Positions 35,728 through 43,169 of a stretch of 64,000 bases of DNA are shown here, piece after piece. The DNA is taken from contig NZ_FNHE01000016.1 of the NCBI RefSeq assembly GCF_900103785.1, positions 1 to 64,000 on the forward strand, in the 5' to 3' direction. The position numbers were made by a program, and so were the translations under genes. The DNA is from Geodermatophilus siccatus (GTDB lineage Bacteria; Actinomycetota; Actinomycetes; Mycobacteriales; Geodermatophilaceae). Each line of letters opens with the position of its first letter. Position 1 is the stretch's first letter. Under the pieces are notes generated by a model. That model did no database searches and was not told the origin of the DNA. It worked only from the letters and a program-made list of their open reading frames with translations.

Positions 35728-35944
35728 CGGGCTCCTCGCCGTAGGTGCGCCGCTCGAGGAGCGCCTCCGTCGGCAGCACGACGAGGGAGTGGACGACCGC
35801 CGCCCACCAGGTCGACCAGCGGGGTCCCCACGACTCGGCGAACCGGTCGACGACCGCGGTGGAGGCCGCACCGATGACCACGGCGACGGCGAGCTCGGCG
35901 ACGTGGCCGCGCAGCAGGGGTTCCTCGAAGCCCTCGGGCCTCAT
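35705..35944 (-). CDS. mscL: Shortened MscL-like mechanosensitive channel protein
   Basis: A 79-residue protein. The N-terminal half (FEEPLLRGHVAELAVAVVIG, then AASTAVVDRFAES) is clearly MscL helix S1 and TM1. The periplasmic loop is missing, and a short second hydrophobic segment (WAAVVHSLVVLPTEALLERR) matches the end of MscL TM2. Normal MscL is about 130-150 residues, so it has lost roughly 40-50 internal residues and its C-terminal helix, and ends in repeat sequence. Position next to SAF and ruc supports the identity. It may be non-functional. Confidence 0.7.
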   Translation of the reverse strand: MRPEGFEEPLLRGHVAELAVAVVIGAASTAVVDRFAESWGPRWSTWWAAVVHSLVVLPTEALLERRTYGEEPGPPRGSP

Positions 35945-36588
35945 CCACCCACCCCGGGCGCGAGCGGCCCGGCACCCGGCGTCGAGCGTGGCGGGAGGCT
36001 GAGGGTGAGCGTCGCGGTGGTGGCCGCGGCGGCGAGCCGGGCGGCGGTGTCGGCGTCGACGGCGAGCAGCAGCAGGCCGTCGTCCTCCGGCGCGGGGGTG
36101 GCCAGGACCGGCGCCCCGGCGGCGACCACCTCGGCGCGGGCGGCGCCCGGTGGCGCGGCCAGGACGTCGACCCGGTCACCGGGCTGCACCAGCGCGCTGA
36201 CCGCGAGGTCGGCGGGGCGCACCGGCGCGGCGACCTGGCCGGGACCGAGCTGGGCGGTCGGACCGGCCCCGCCCAGGGCGGCGTCGGTGAGCGGCTCGCC
36301 GGACCGGACGCCGCCGGTGAGCACCTGGCCCACGACCGCGGCCGGGTCCTCGACCGTGCCGGCGGGGCGCAGCTCGGGCGGGTAGTGCGCGACGGCGACG
36401 TCCCCGGCGGCCAGGACGGCGCCGGCCGCGAGGTCGGCCGCGGCGACGACGACCGGGACGGCGGCCGGGGCGCTGGCCGGCGCCGGGGCGGGGCGCAGGG
36501 CCAGGACGAGGGCGGTGGCGGCGAGGAGCGCGGCGAGGACCTGGCGGCCGGTGTGCAGCGGCCGGCGCGGGCGGCGGAAGCGGACCAT
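35941..36588 (-). CDS. SAF-domain protein (CpaB/RcpC-like)
   Basis: A 215-residue protein with an N-terminal membrane helix (about 17-33), then a SAF domain: VPVVVAAADLAAGAVLAAGDVAVAHYPPELRP and SGEPLTDAALGG. The second half (LVQPGDRVDVLAAPP ... DGLLLLAVDADTAARLAAA) is RcpC-like. Such proteins help assemble Flp pili, but no pilus genes are nearby. Its stop overlaps the mscL start (ATGA), so the two are coupled. Confidence 0.82.
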   Translation of the reverse strand: MVRFRRPRRPLHTGRQVLAALLAATALVLALRPAPAPASAPAAVPVVVAAADLAAGAVLAAGDVAVAHYPPELRPAGTVEDPAAVVGQVLTGGVRSGEPLTDAALGGAGPTAQLGPGQVAAPVRPADLAVSALVQPGDRVDVLAAPPGAARAEVVAAGAPVLATPAPEDDGLLLLAVDADTAARLAAAATTATLTLSLPPRSTPGAGPLAPGVGG

Positions 36589-36670
36589 GCGCCCACGCTG
36601 GCCGCCCGCGACCGGCGGGAGGACGGCGGACGCCGGGTTGTGGACCCGGCGACCGCCTGTGGACCGCGGG

Positions 36671-36997
36671 TCAGCTGGCGGCGGCGTTGCTCGAGGAGGA
36701 GCTGGAACCGCTCGACGAGGAGGAGCCCGAGGACGACGAGGTGGACGCGGCGGGGGCGGCGTCCTTCTTGCCGTTGCCGTTGGACGACGAGCCGGACTCG
36801 CTCGACGACGCCTTGGAGCGGCTGTCGGTGCGGTAGAAACCCGAGCCCTTGAAGACCACGCCGACCGAGCCGTAGACCTTGCGCACCGCGCTGCCGCACT
36901 CGGGGCACTCGCTCACCGGAGCGTCGGTGAAGCTCTGCACCACCTCGAACTGGTGCTTCCCGTCGGGGTTGCTGCAGGCGTACTGGTACGTGGGCAC
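36671..36997 (-). CDS. ruc: FmdB-type zinc ribbon protein, Ruc-like redox chaperone
   Basis: A 108-residue protein. The FmdB domain PTYQYACSNPDGKHQFEVVQ, SFTDAPVSECPECGSAVRKV and GVVFKGSGFYRTDS is followed by a serine-rich disordered tail, the layout of mycobacterial Ruc (Rv0991c), a redox-regulated chaperone. The first zinc knuckle is unusual: one Cys followed by NPDGKH instead of CxxC, so zinc may be bound by Cys3His or by fewer ligands. GTG start at 36995-36997. The fmdB/mscL proximity matches actinobacterial gene order. Confidence 0.8.
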   Translation of the reverse strand: MPTYQYACSNPDGKHQFEVVQSFTDAPVSECPECGSAVRKVYGSVGVVFKGSGFYRTDSRSKASSSESGSSSNGNGKKDAAPAASTSSSSGSSSSSGSSSSSSNAAAS

Positions 36998-37483
36998 GGT
37001 GGTGGTACTCCTCGTCGGACGGGCCGGGTTGGCACTCTCACCCGGCGACTGCCAATGATGCGCGTCGCCGCGGCATCCGTCCACGTGCTGTCGGCGAGTG
37101 TCCGGTGTGCAGGTTCCGCGAGGGCGACCGCGAAGTCGGTGAGTGCCGGGGTTGCGTCCACGAGGACGGCACTGCGCCGGTGCGAGGGTGACTTCGCGAG
37201 CGCGAGGGTGACTCTGCGGCGCCGAGCGGCGGCCGGGCGGGCTGACCGCGCCTTCCCGGCCGGACCGCTGCGCCGGCGACCCGACCACCCGAGCCGGAGG
37301 AGGATGCGGGCCTGACCGCGGTGGACGCCCGCGCCGACCGAGTCGCCGGAGCGGTACGGGGCAGCTCAGGCAGCGCACGGCCCTCGCTTCGGATCGTTCT
37401 CAGGCGTCGGTCTCGGCGGCCACCCGGGTCTGGGGGGTGGGGGCGGTCCGGCTGGCCAGCGGCGCGAGCCGGGTGCCGTCGAT
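36998..37483. other. Non-coding stretch with a repeated element
   Basis: 486 bases upstream of ruc. I see no convincing gene. It holds the first copy of a repeat at 37082-37145 (sharing a 21-base exact match with 38208-38228) and two tandem GCGAGGGTGACT units near 37182-37213. Confidence 0.5.
37082..37145 (+). repeat. Intergenic repeat, first copy
   Basis: It begins with CACGTGCTGTCGGCGAGTGT, identical to the right side of the palindrome at 38197-38227. About 40 bases later is a weaker match, GCGAGGGCGACCGCG ... GTGAGTGCC, that also pairs with the second copy. It looks like a decayed copy of the same element. Confidence 0.6.
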
Positions 37484-37714
37484 GTGGGGGTGGATGGCCC
37501 GCCCGAGCGGGTTGCTGGCGACCAGGTCCAGGTGGAGGTCCTGCACCAGCGCCGGCGTCGCCACCGAGTCCGGCACCGCCTGCACCCCGGGGTCCACGCT
37601 GCGCCGAGCGGGGCGCCGCGGTCTGCGGGTGGCGACAGCACGGGGATGGGCGGCGCGGACGAGGTCGGACAGGTGCTCGCGCTCCACGGCATCGAGCTGT
37701 AGCGCCCGGGCAAC
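37484..37714 (-). pseudogene. Relic of an XRE regulator with MmyB-like domain
   Basis: The minus frame reads VVARALQLDAVEREHLSDLVRAA, then VDPGVQAVPDSV, PALVQDLHLDLVASNPLGRA. This is the hinge and start of the MmyB ligand domain found after an XRE helix-turn-helix. The DNA-binding part and the rest of MmyB are missing. It abuts an SDR relic on the other strand, as in the common divergent regulator-SDR pairs. Confidence 0.6.
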
Positions 37715-37783
37715 AACGCCTCCGAGCACGCCGTCATCGGCCTCACCCGCAGCGCCGCACCGGAGTACGCCCGCCGGGCGGAG
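37709..37783 (+). pseudogene. Relic of a short-chain dehydrogenase
   Basis: The plus frame reads NNASEHAVIGLTRSAAPEYA, an almost consensus SDR helix (xNASKHAVxGLTRSAAxEYA) that follows the catalytic Tyr-x-x-x-Lys. The Lys is replaced by Glu, there is no start, and the Rossmann part is absent. Confidence 0.6.
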
Positions 37784-37924
37784 GACCGCGTGTCGGGTAG
37801 GCCGGTCAGCGCGACGGAAACCGGTGGTTCTCCGCCCGGTGGAGCGAACGGCGGCCATCCACGCCGTCGAGGTCGGGGACGATCGCCCGCACCGTGCTCG
37901 CGCCCCTCGACGCCCGAGGCTCGG

Positions 37925-38095
37925 TCAGTCGCCGTCCGCGTCGCCGGAGCCGCCATCGACCCACGGCATCGGGTCGCCTCGCCAGTCGGCGGGTGGAGGA
38001 ACCGGCTCGGACTGCACCTCGACCTGCTCGTCCAACGGCACCCGCGCGCTGGCGTGGAGCTCGTCCTCCGAGAGCCGATACCTGTTGTCCGTCAT
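37925..38095 (-). CDS. Possible small acidic protein
   Basis: A 56-residue frame starting MTDNRYRLSEDELHASARVP and ending WVDGGSGDADGD. It is acidic, without membrane helix or known motif. Codon use looks coding-like and the ATG is plausible, but no ribosome site is evident, and it sits in a region of gene debris. Confidence 0.4.
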   Translation of the reverse strand: MTDNRYRLSEDELHASARVPLDEQVEVQSEPVPPPADWRGDPMPWVDGGSGDADGD

Positions 38096-38671
38096 GGCCG
38101 CAGCCTGGCATGTGCGGGCGCGCGATCCGGCGCCCGTGCCCGCACTCCTCGTACTCGGTGCCCGTCCGCGATCGACGCTCGCACGCCGCAAGGCCCACAC
38201 TCGCCGACACGTGCTGTCGGCGAGTGTCACCTCCGCGTGCGTGGCGAGGGCGAACGCGGACTGCGTGAGTGCCCGAGTGCGGTCGCCAGGGCGAGACTGC
38301 GGTCATCCGGGGGGCGGCTCCGCGGCCGCGAGGAGACCTCGCGGTGGTCGTCCGCTCGGCGGTTCGGCCCGGTGCTCGGGGTGGGCCGGGACCCGGCTGG
38401 TCGTGTCGGTCCTGGTCGCATGATCGGCGGCGTGCGTGAGGTGCCGCCGTCCGGCGAGGTCCGGAAGAGCGCCGCGGGCGCACCGACATCGACCTCCACG
38501 TCCTCACGGGAGCCGGCACCGCCGGTCGCACCGCGCTCGCGCTCACGGCTGGCCTCCCCCTCCGTCGTCAGCAGGACTGGCAAGGTCACCGGCCCGAGCG
38601 GCGCGGCCGCCACCGACCACCAGCCCTGGCCCATCGGGCGCAGCCGGCACCACCAGGCAGAAGGACTCACG
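38096..38671. other. Non-coding stretch with palindromic repeat
   Basis: 576 bases with no gene I can support. The notable content is the perfect palindrome at 38197-38227 and its downstream repeat partner to 38273. Long open frames here are by-products of high GC. Confidence 0.5.
38197..38273. repeat. Intergenic repeat with perfect palindrome, second copy
   Basis: The 13-base perfect arms ACACTCGCCGACA (38197-38209) and TGTCGGCGAGTGT (38215-38227) enclose CGTGC. The right arm plus following bases match 37082-37102 exactly over 21 bases. A further GCGAGGGCGAACGCG ... GTGAGTGCC matches more loosely. Confidence 0.7.
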
Positions 38672-38707
38672 ATGAGCACCACCACACCGACCGCGCCGCC
38701 GCAGTAG
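38672..38707 (+). CDS. 11-codon upstream ORF before the hydrolase
   Basis: ATG at 38672 encodes MSTTTPTAPPQ and stops with TAG at 38705-38707, 2 bases before the hydrolase ATG. AGAAGGA lies at good distance upstream, while the hydrolase ATG itself has no ribosome site. The peptide resembles the hydrolase start (MSTTDRAPTGP), so it may be a duplicated start region. It could serve translational coupling. Confidence 0.4.
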   Translation: MSTTTPTAPPQ

Positions 38708-38709
38708 CC

Positions 38710-40032
38710 ATGTCCACCACCGACCGCGCCCCTACCGGCCCGATCCGCGGGATCATCGCCGGGTCGCTGGCGACCGGGGCGGCCACCGCCGCCGTCCTCA
38801 CCCTGGTGGTCTTCGGCGGAGCACCCGAGCCCGTCATCACGGGGGCGGCGCTGCTCGGTTTCGCCCTCGGCTGGGCGATCCTGGCGGTGCTGTCGGCCCG
38901 GCTGACCGACCAGCCCCAGAGCTGGGCGTGGGTCCCGGCCGCAGGGCTGGGCGCGACGGGGCTCGGGCTCCTGGCCCTCACCCCCCACGACCGCGCCATC
39001 ACCCTCAGCGGCTGGGTGTGGCCTCCGCTGCTCCTGTCGCTCGCCATCTGGATGGGCGTCCGCATCCGCCGCTCGCTGGCAGCCGGCGGGGGCCGCTGGC
39101 TGCTGTACCCCGTGGCCGCGATCGTGGCCGTGGCGGGCGTCGGCGGCATGGTCGAGACCGTCGGGCTGGCTCTCGACCAGCGCAGCCATGCCATGCCGGG
39201 GCAGTCCCACGACGTCGGCGGCTACCGGCTGCACCTGACCTGCACCGGCTCGGGCGGTCCCACCGTCGTGCTGCAGAGCGGGCTCGGTGAGATGTCGGCG
39301 AACTGGGCGCGCATCGTCCCCGAGGTCAGCCGCAGGACCCGGGTGTGCGCCTACGACCGCGCCGGGCAGGGCTGGAGCGAGGACGCCCCCCACCTCCAGG
39401 ACGGGGTGCAGGCCGCCGCCGATCTGCACACGCTGCTGCGCCGAGCCGGCGAGAACGGACCGTACGTGCTGGTCGGGCACTCCATCGGCGGGAACCACGC
39501 GATGACCTACGCCGCCCGCTTCCCTGAGCAGGTCGCCGGCATGGTCCTGCTCGACGCGACCGACCCCTACCGCTCGGCGGACACCGGCTCGGCTCACGCC
39601 GGCCTGCCCGGCGCGGTCGCGCTGGCGCCCAGCCTGGCTCGGCTGGGCGTCGGCCGGCTGCTGCCGACGTCCTTCTGGTCCACGCTGCCCGAGCCGGCCG
39701 CTGGACAGGTGCAGGCGTTCGTCGCCAGCGCCCGCGGCTGGCGCAACACCTGCGACGAGATCGCCAGCATGCCGGCACTGCTCGACCAGGCCCGGGCGCT
39801 GACCGCTCTCGGGAGCACGCCACTGGTCGTCCTCACCGCCGCAGACCCGGATCCGAGCTGGTCGGCTGCTCAGGACCGGATGGCCGCGCTGTCGACCAAC
39901 AACAGCCACCGCGTCGCCGACGCCACGCACGCTGGACTGCTGGAGGAGGAGCGAGGCGCCGAGGAGTCGGCGCGCGCGATCGCCGACGTCATCGACGCCG
40001 CGCGCAACGGTTCGCCGCTGGCGGGAGCCTGA
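38710..40032 (+). CDS. Membrane-anchored alpha/beta hydrolase
   Basis: A 440-residue protein. Four or five hydrophobic helices fill residues 12-150. The hydrolase domain starts about residue 160 with SHDVGGYRLHLTCTGSGGPTVVLQSGLGEMSANW. The nucleophile elbow is GHSIGGNH (Ser about 257), the acid lies near VVLTAADPDPSW, and the histidine in VADATHAGLLEEE. The substrate is unknown. It probably acts on the outer or inner membrane face. Confidence 0.85.
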   Translation: MSTTDRAPTGPIRGIIAGSLATGAATAAVLTLVVFGGAPEPVITGAALLGFALGWAILAVLSARLTDQPQSWAWVPAAGLGATGLGLLALTPHDRAITLSGWVWPPLLLSLAIWMGVRIRRSLAAGGGRWLLYPVAAIVAVAGVGGMVETVGLALDQRSHAMPGQSHDVGGYRLHLTCTGSGGPTVVLQSGLGEMSANWARIVPEVSRRTRVCAYDRAGQGWSEDAPHLQDGVQAAADLHTLLRRAGENGPYVLVGHSIGGNHAMTYAARFPEQVAGMVLLDATDPYRSADTGSAHAGLPGAVALAPSLARLGVGRLLPTSFWSTLPEPAAGQVQAFVASARGWRNTCDEIASMPALLDQARALTALGSTPLVVLTAADPDPSWSAAQDRMAALSTNNSHRVADATHAGLLEEERGAEESARAIADVIDAARNGSPLAGA

Positions 40033-40260
40033 CCCTTCCTGGACCGACCCGTGGAGCACCGTGCCAGGTGCCTCCGCAGGAGTACGCGTGTTCCGCCCCT
40101 GGCGCAGCGCGGCTCGGATCCGGCCGAGCAGCCCGACCGCCTGCCGGACCACAGCCAGGCGATGACGAACGTGACCGTCGGGGTCCCGCCAGGACAGGCC
40201 GTCGGCGGCGACCGGTCGGGTGGCGTCCCGAGCGCGTGGAGACGCCCGTCCGCTCGATTA

Positions 40261-40276
40261 GGTAGACTGGTCTACC
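40261..40276. promoter_or_regulatory. TetR operator (perfect dyad)
   Basis: GGTAGACTGGTCTACC is a perfect dyad with 7-base arms and 2-base centre. It lies 4 bases before ATG 40281 and 22 bases before the preferred GTG of the TetR gene. Position and symmetry fit an autoregulatory site of the regulator. Binding is inferred. Confidence 0.75.
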
Positions 40277-40298
40277 CAACATGGAGGAGGGGTCGCTC

Positions 40299-40940
40299 GT
40301 GTCCGGACGGAGACGCCGAGAGGGTGCCGGGATCGGCCGGCCGGCGGAGTCGGCCCGCGGCTCGGCCCGGGCCCGGTTGCTGGCAGCGGCAGCGGAGTGC
40401 TTCTACGACCACGGGGTGAACGGCACCGGGATCGACACCATCACCGCCGCGGCGGGCGTGGCGAAGATGAGCCTGTACAACAACTTCACCAGCAAGGACG
40501 ACCTGGTCCTGGCCTACCTCGAGGCGCGGCACGAGGAGTGGCTGGACCTCTACCGCCGCCGGCTGGCCGGCGCGACCGACGCCCGCCAGCGGGTCGCCGC
40601 GGTCCTCGACGCCTACGTCGACCACGCCGAGATGGCCTACCAGCACGGGTTCCGCGGGTGCGGGTTGCTCAACGCGGCGGCCGAGTTGCCCGCCGGTGCG
40701 CCCGGGCGGCAGCTGGTGCGCCGGCACAAGGAGGAGGTCGAGGCGCTGCTGGCCGCCCACCTCGCCGAGCTGGACGGGGTGCCGGCCGAGCGGGTCGCCG
40801 ACCTGGCGGAGCAGCTGTCCTTCCTGCTCGAGGGCGCGATGGCGCGGGCCGGGCTGGAGGGCGACTCGCGCCGGCTGCACCGGGTCCGGAACCTGGCCCT
40901 GCAGCTGGTGGACGCCGCCGCCGGCGGGGACGCGCGGTGA
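40299..40940 (+). CDS. TetR-family transcriptional regulator
   Basis: A 213-residue repressor. The N-terminal HTH is RLLAAAAECFYDHGVNGTGIDTITAAAGVAKMSLYNNFTSKDDLVLAYLE (about 28-77), with a ligand domain in the rest. GTG 40299 is preferred over ATG 40281 because GGAGGAGG lies between them. It is coupled to the EamA exporter by a GTGA overlap and probably controls it through the dyad at 40261-40276. Confidence 0.9.
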   Translation: MSGRRRREGAGIGRPAESARGSARARLLAAAAECFYDHGVNGTGIDTITAAAGVAKMSLYNNFTSKDDLVLAYLEARHEEWLDLYRRRLAGATDARQRVAAVLDAYVDHAEMAYQHGFRGCGLLNAAAELPAGAPGRQLVRRHKEEVEALLAAHLAELDGVPAERVADLAEQLSFLLEGAMARAGLEGDSRRLHRVRNLALQLVDAAAGGDAR

Positions 40941-41896
40941 GGCGCGGGGAGGCGTACGGCAGCGCGTGCGTGCTGGCCGCGGCCCTGCTGTGGGGCACGA
41001 CGGGCACCGCGGCGGCGCTGGCACCCGGCGTCGGGTCGCTGGCGGTCGGCGCGGCGGCGATGGGTGTCGGCGGCCTGCTGCAGGCGGCGGCCGCGCTGCG
41101 GGTGATCCGTGCCCACCGCGCCGGCCTGGCCGCGCAGTGGCCGACCCTGGCGGTGTCCGCCGCCGCGGTGGCGGTGTACCCCCTGGCCTTCTACACCTCG
41201 ATGCGCCTGGCCGGGGTCGCGGTGGGCACGGTCGTGTCCATCGGCTCGGCGCCGATGGCGGCCGCCCTCGTCGAGCGCGTCGTCGACCGCCGGCCGCTGT
41301 CCCGCCGCTGGGCGCTCGGCGCCACCGTGGGGGTGCTCGGCGTGCTGGCGCTGGCCATCGCCCGCGCAGGCGAGGAGGCGGCGACCGGCGCTCCCGGTGC
41401 GCAGCCCGTGCTGGGCATCGCGCTGGGCCTGCTGGCCGGCCTGACCTACGCCCTGTACTCCTGGGGCGCCGCGCGGGCGATGCGCACGGGGCTGCCCTCC
41501 CGCCCGGTCATGGGCGCCGTCTTCGGGGTCGGCGGCGTCCTGCTGTCGCCGGTCCTGCTGCTCACCGGCGCTCCCATCGTCGCGTCCTGGCCGAACTTCG
41601 CGGCCGTGGCCTACCTGGCCCTCGTGCCGATGTTCGTCGGCTACGTGCTGTTCGGCCGGGGTCTGGCCGCCGTCCCCGCGAGCACCGCCACCGCGCTCTC
41701 CCTGCTCGAGCCGGCCGTCGCCGCGGTCATCGCCGTCCTCGTCCTGCACGAACGACTGCCGGCCCTGGGCTGGGTGGGCATGGGGGTCCTGCTCGCCAGC
41801 CTCGTGGTGCTGACCGCGGCGCCGAGCCGGCAGCACCAGGACACAGGGAGCACTCCGCTCCCGGTGCCTCCACGCGCGGTCGACCCCGTCCCGTGA
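40937..41896 (+). CDS. EamA/DMT-family transporter
   Basis: A 319-residue transporter with ten hydrophobic helices in two EamA repeats: ACVLAAALLWGTTGTAAALAP at the start and LGIALGLLAGLTYALYSWGAARAM at the second repeat, ending ALSLLEPAVAAVIAVLVLHERLP. It probably exports an amino acid or small metabolite. The ligand sensed by the TetR partner would likely be the substrate. Confidence 0.9.
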   Translation: MRRGEAYGSACVLAAALLWGTTGTAAALAPGVGSLAVGAAAMGVGGLLQAAAALRVIRAHRAGLAAQWPTLAVSAAAVAVYPLAFYTSMRLAGVAVGTVVSIGSAPMAAALVERVVDRRPLSRRWALGATVGVLGVLALAIARAGEEAATGAPGAQPVLGIALGLLAGLTYALYSWGAARAMRTGLPSRPVMGAVFGVGGVLLSPVLLLTGAPIVASWPNFAAVAYLALVPMFVGYVLFGRGLAAVPASTATALSLLEPAVAAVIAVLVLHERLPALGWVGMGVLLASLVVLTAAPSRQHQDTGSTPLPVPPRAVDPVP

Positions 41897-41936
41897 GCCC
41901 GTCGTCGGAGCGGTCGACGTCCGGCGGGGCGGGTAG

Positions 41937-42821
41937 TCAGCCGACCATCGCTGCTGCGACGACCAGGTCCTGCCAGGACATGCCGACGCTCTTGAAGACC
42001 AGCGGCCGGTCGGCCGGCGGGGGCACCGCGCCGGTCACGAGGTCGCGCACGGGCACGAGGTCGGCGGCGGCCAGCGTGCCCTCGGCGATCGCCAGCACCA
42101 CGTCCCCGGCCTCGCGCAGCGCGGTGGCGACGTCCTCGACCACCACGGTGGCCCGGCCCAGGAGCGGCGCGTCCAGTTCGCGGGCGTCGGGCTCGTGCGA
42201 GCCGACCGCGACCACCACGGCGTCGTCGCGCAGCAGGCTCGAGTCGAACAGCGGCGATCGGGCCGAGGTCGCGCAGACGACGACGTCCGCGGCCCGCAAC
42301 GCCTCGTCGGCGTCCGCGGAGCCGAGCCGCACCGCGTCCAGCGGGGTCCGGGACGGGTCGCGGACCAGGTGGGTGGCGCGGGCCAGCGGGCGGACGGCGG
42401 CCAACGTGGCGACGTGCCCGGTGGCCTGCGGCCCGGCTCCGACCACCGCCACCCGCAGCGGCCGGTCGGGCAGGGCCGGGAGGACGGCGGCGACCGACAC
42501 GGCCGGGGTGCGCAGCGTGGTCAGCGCCGTGCCGTCGAGCACCGCGCGCAGCGCGAGGGTCTCCCCGTCGAAGAGCAGGTAGACGGCCTGGATGCGGGGC
42601 AGGCCGCGGGCCGGGTTGCCCGGGGCGACGGTGACGACCTTGACCCCGGCCGCGGCCGGGGCCTCGGACGGCATGAGCAGGAACTGGCCGTGTGCGAGGC
42701 CGACCGCCGAGCGGGGTGTGTCGGTGGCGGGGTCGAGACCGCCGCGGAGCGCGTCGGTGATCGCCCGGACCGCACCGGTCGGGCCGAGCGCGGCGACGGC
42801 GGCCGCGTCGAGGAACCTCAC
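41937..42821 (-). CDS. Ornithine cyclodeaminase/mu-crystallin family; probable Delta1-pyrroline-2-carboxylate reductase
   Basis: A 294-residue NAD(P)-binding enzyme. The Rossmann motif LRVAVVGAGPQATGHVATLAAV lies about residue 118, and the family block VKVVTVAPGNPARGLPRIQAVYLLFDGETL about 58. Its GTG start overlaps by 4 bases the stop of a proline-racemase-family relic. That pairing (trans-3-hydroxyproline dehydratase plus pyrroline-carboxylate reductase) is known for trans-3-hydroxy-L-proline breakdown, so reduction of Delta1-pyrroline-2-carboxylate to proline is favoured over cyclodeamination. Confidence 0.82.
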   Translation of the reverse strand: MRFLDAAAVAALGPTGAVRAITDALRGGLDPATDTPRSAVGLAHGQFLLMPSEAPAAAGVKVVTVAPGNPARGLPRIQAVYLLFDGETLALRAVLDGTALTTLRTPAVSVAAVLPALPDRPLRVAVVGAGPQATGHVATLAAVRPLARATHLVRDPSRTPLDAVRLGSADADEALRAADVVVCATSARSPLFDSSLLRDDAVVVAVGSHEPDARELDAPLLGRATVVVEDVATALREAGDVVLAIAEGTLAAADLVPVRDLVTGAVPPPADRPLVFKSVGMSWQDLVVAAAMVG

Positions 42822-42919
42822 CGCAGCACGAACCCGGCGACGTCCACGGTCCCGAGCGCCCGGCCCGTGAACGGTTCCCCGCCGGTGTGGTGGTCGGTGG
42901 TCGCGATCGTCGAGGGCAC
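42818..42919 (-). pseudogene. Internally deleted proline-racemase-family relic
   Basis: The 33-codon frame reads VPSTIATTDHHTGGEPF and then TGRALGTVDVAGFVLR. The first part matches the proline racemase/trans-3-hydroxyproline dehydratase N-terminus (HTGGEP), and the last matches the C-terminus (TGR ... GFVLR). About 300 residues between are missing, including both catalytic cysteines/threonine. Its TGA overlaps the start of the reductase gene. Confidence 0.6.
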
Positions 42920-43169
42920 CACGGCGGCACCCTGCCACACCCGGGCGCAGCGGCTCCTCCTCCTCGGTCAGCCGGCCCCGGCCCGCCCCGGCCGGGGGGC
43001 GGCCCGCGGGGAGTGCGCGGGCGCGTCGCACGAGGCAGCCAGGTGGAGCCTGCCGTCGCGGACGTCGACGGTGACGGTGGGTCGCCCGGCTCGAACGCGC
43101 CGGACCGCAGCACCGCGGCCGTCGAGCCGGGGCGGGACCGTGCTGCCCGGCCCCGCCCCGGCCCAGCGC
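42920..43169. other. Gap with no supported gene
   Basis: 250 bases upstream of the racemase relic and downstream of Hsp20. A minus frame (VTVDVRDGRLHLAASCDAP) looks protein-like but matches no family I know. It may be more debris of the deleted gene. Confidence 0.35.

Noticed and set aside
36720-36770. Trinucleotide repeat in the ruc gene
   Set aside because: The serine-rich codons vary (AGC, TCC, TCG), so it is protein low complexity and not a DNA repeat array.
38227-40152. Long minus-strand open frame opposite the membrane hydrolase
   Set aside because: The frame is made of GC-rich low-complexity residues without motifs, while the plus strand encodes a clear alpha/beta hydrolase with catalytic residues in order.
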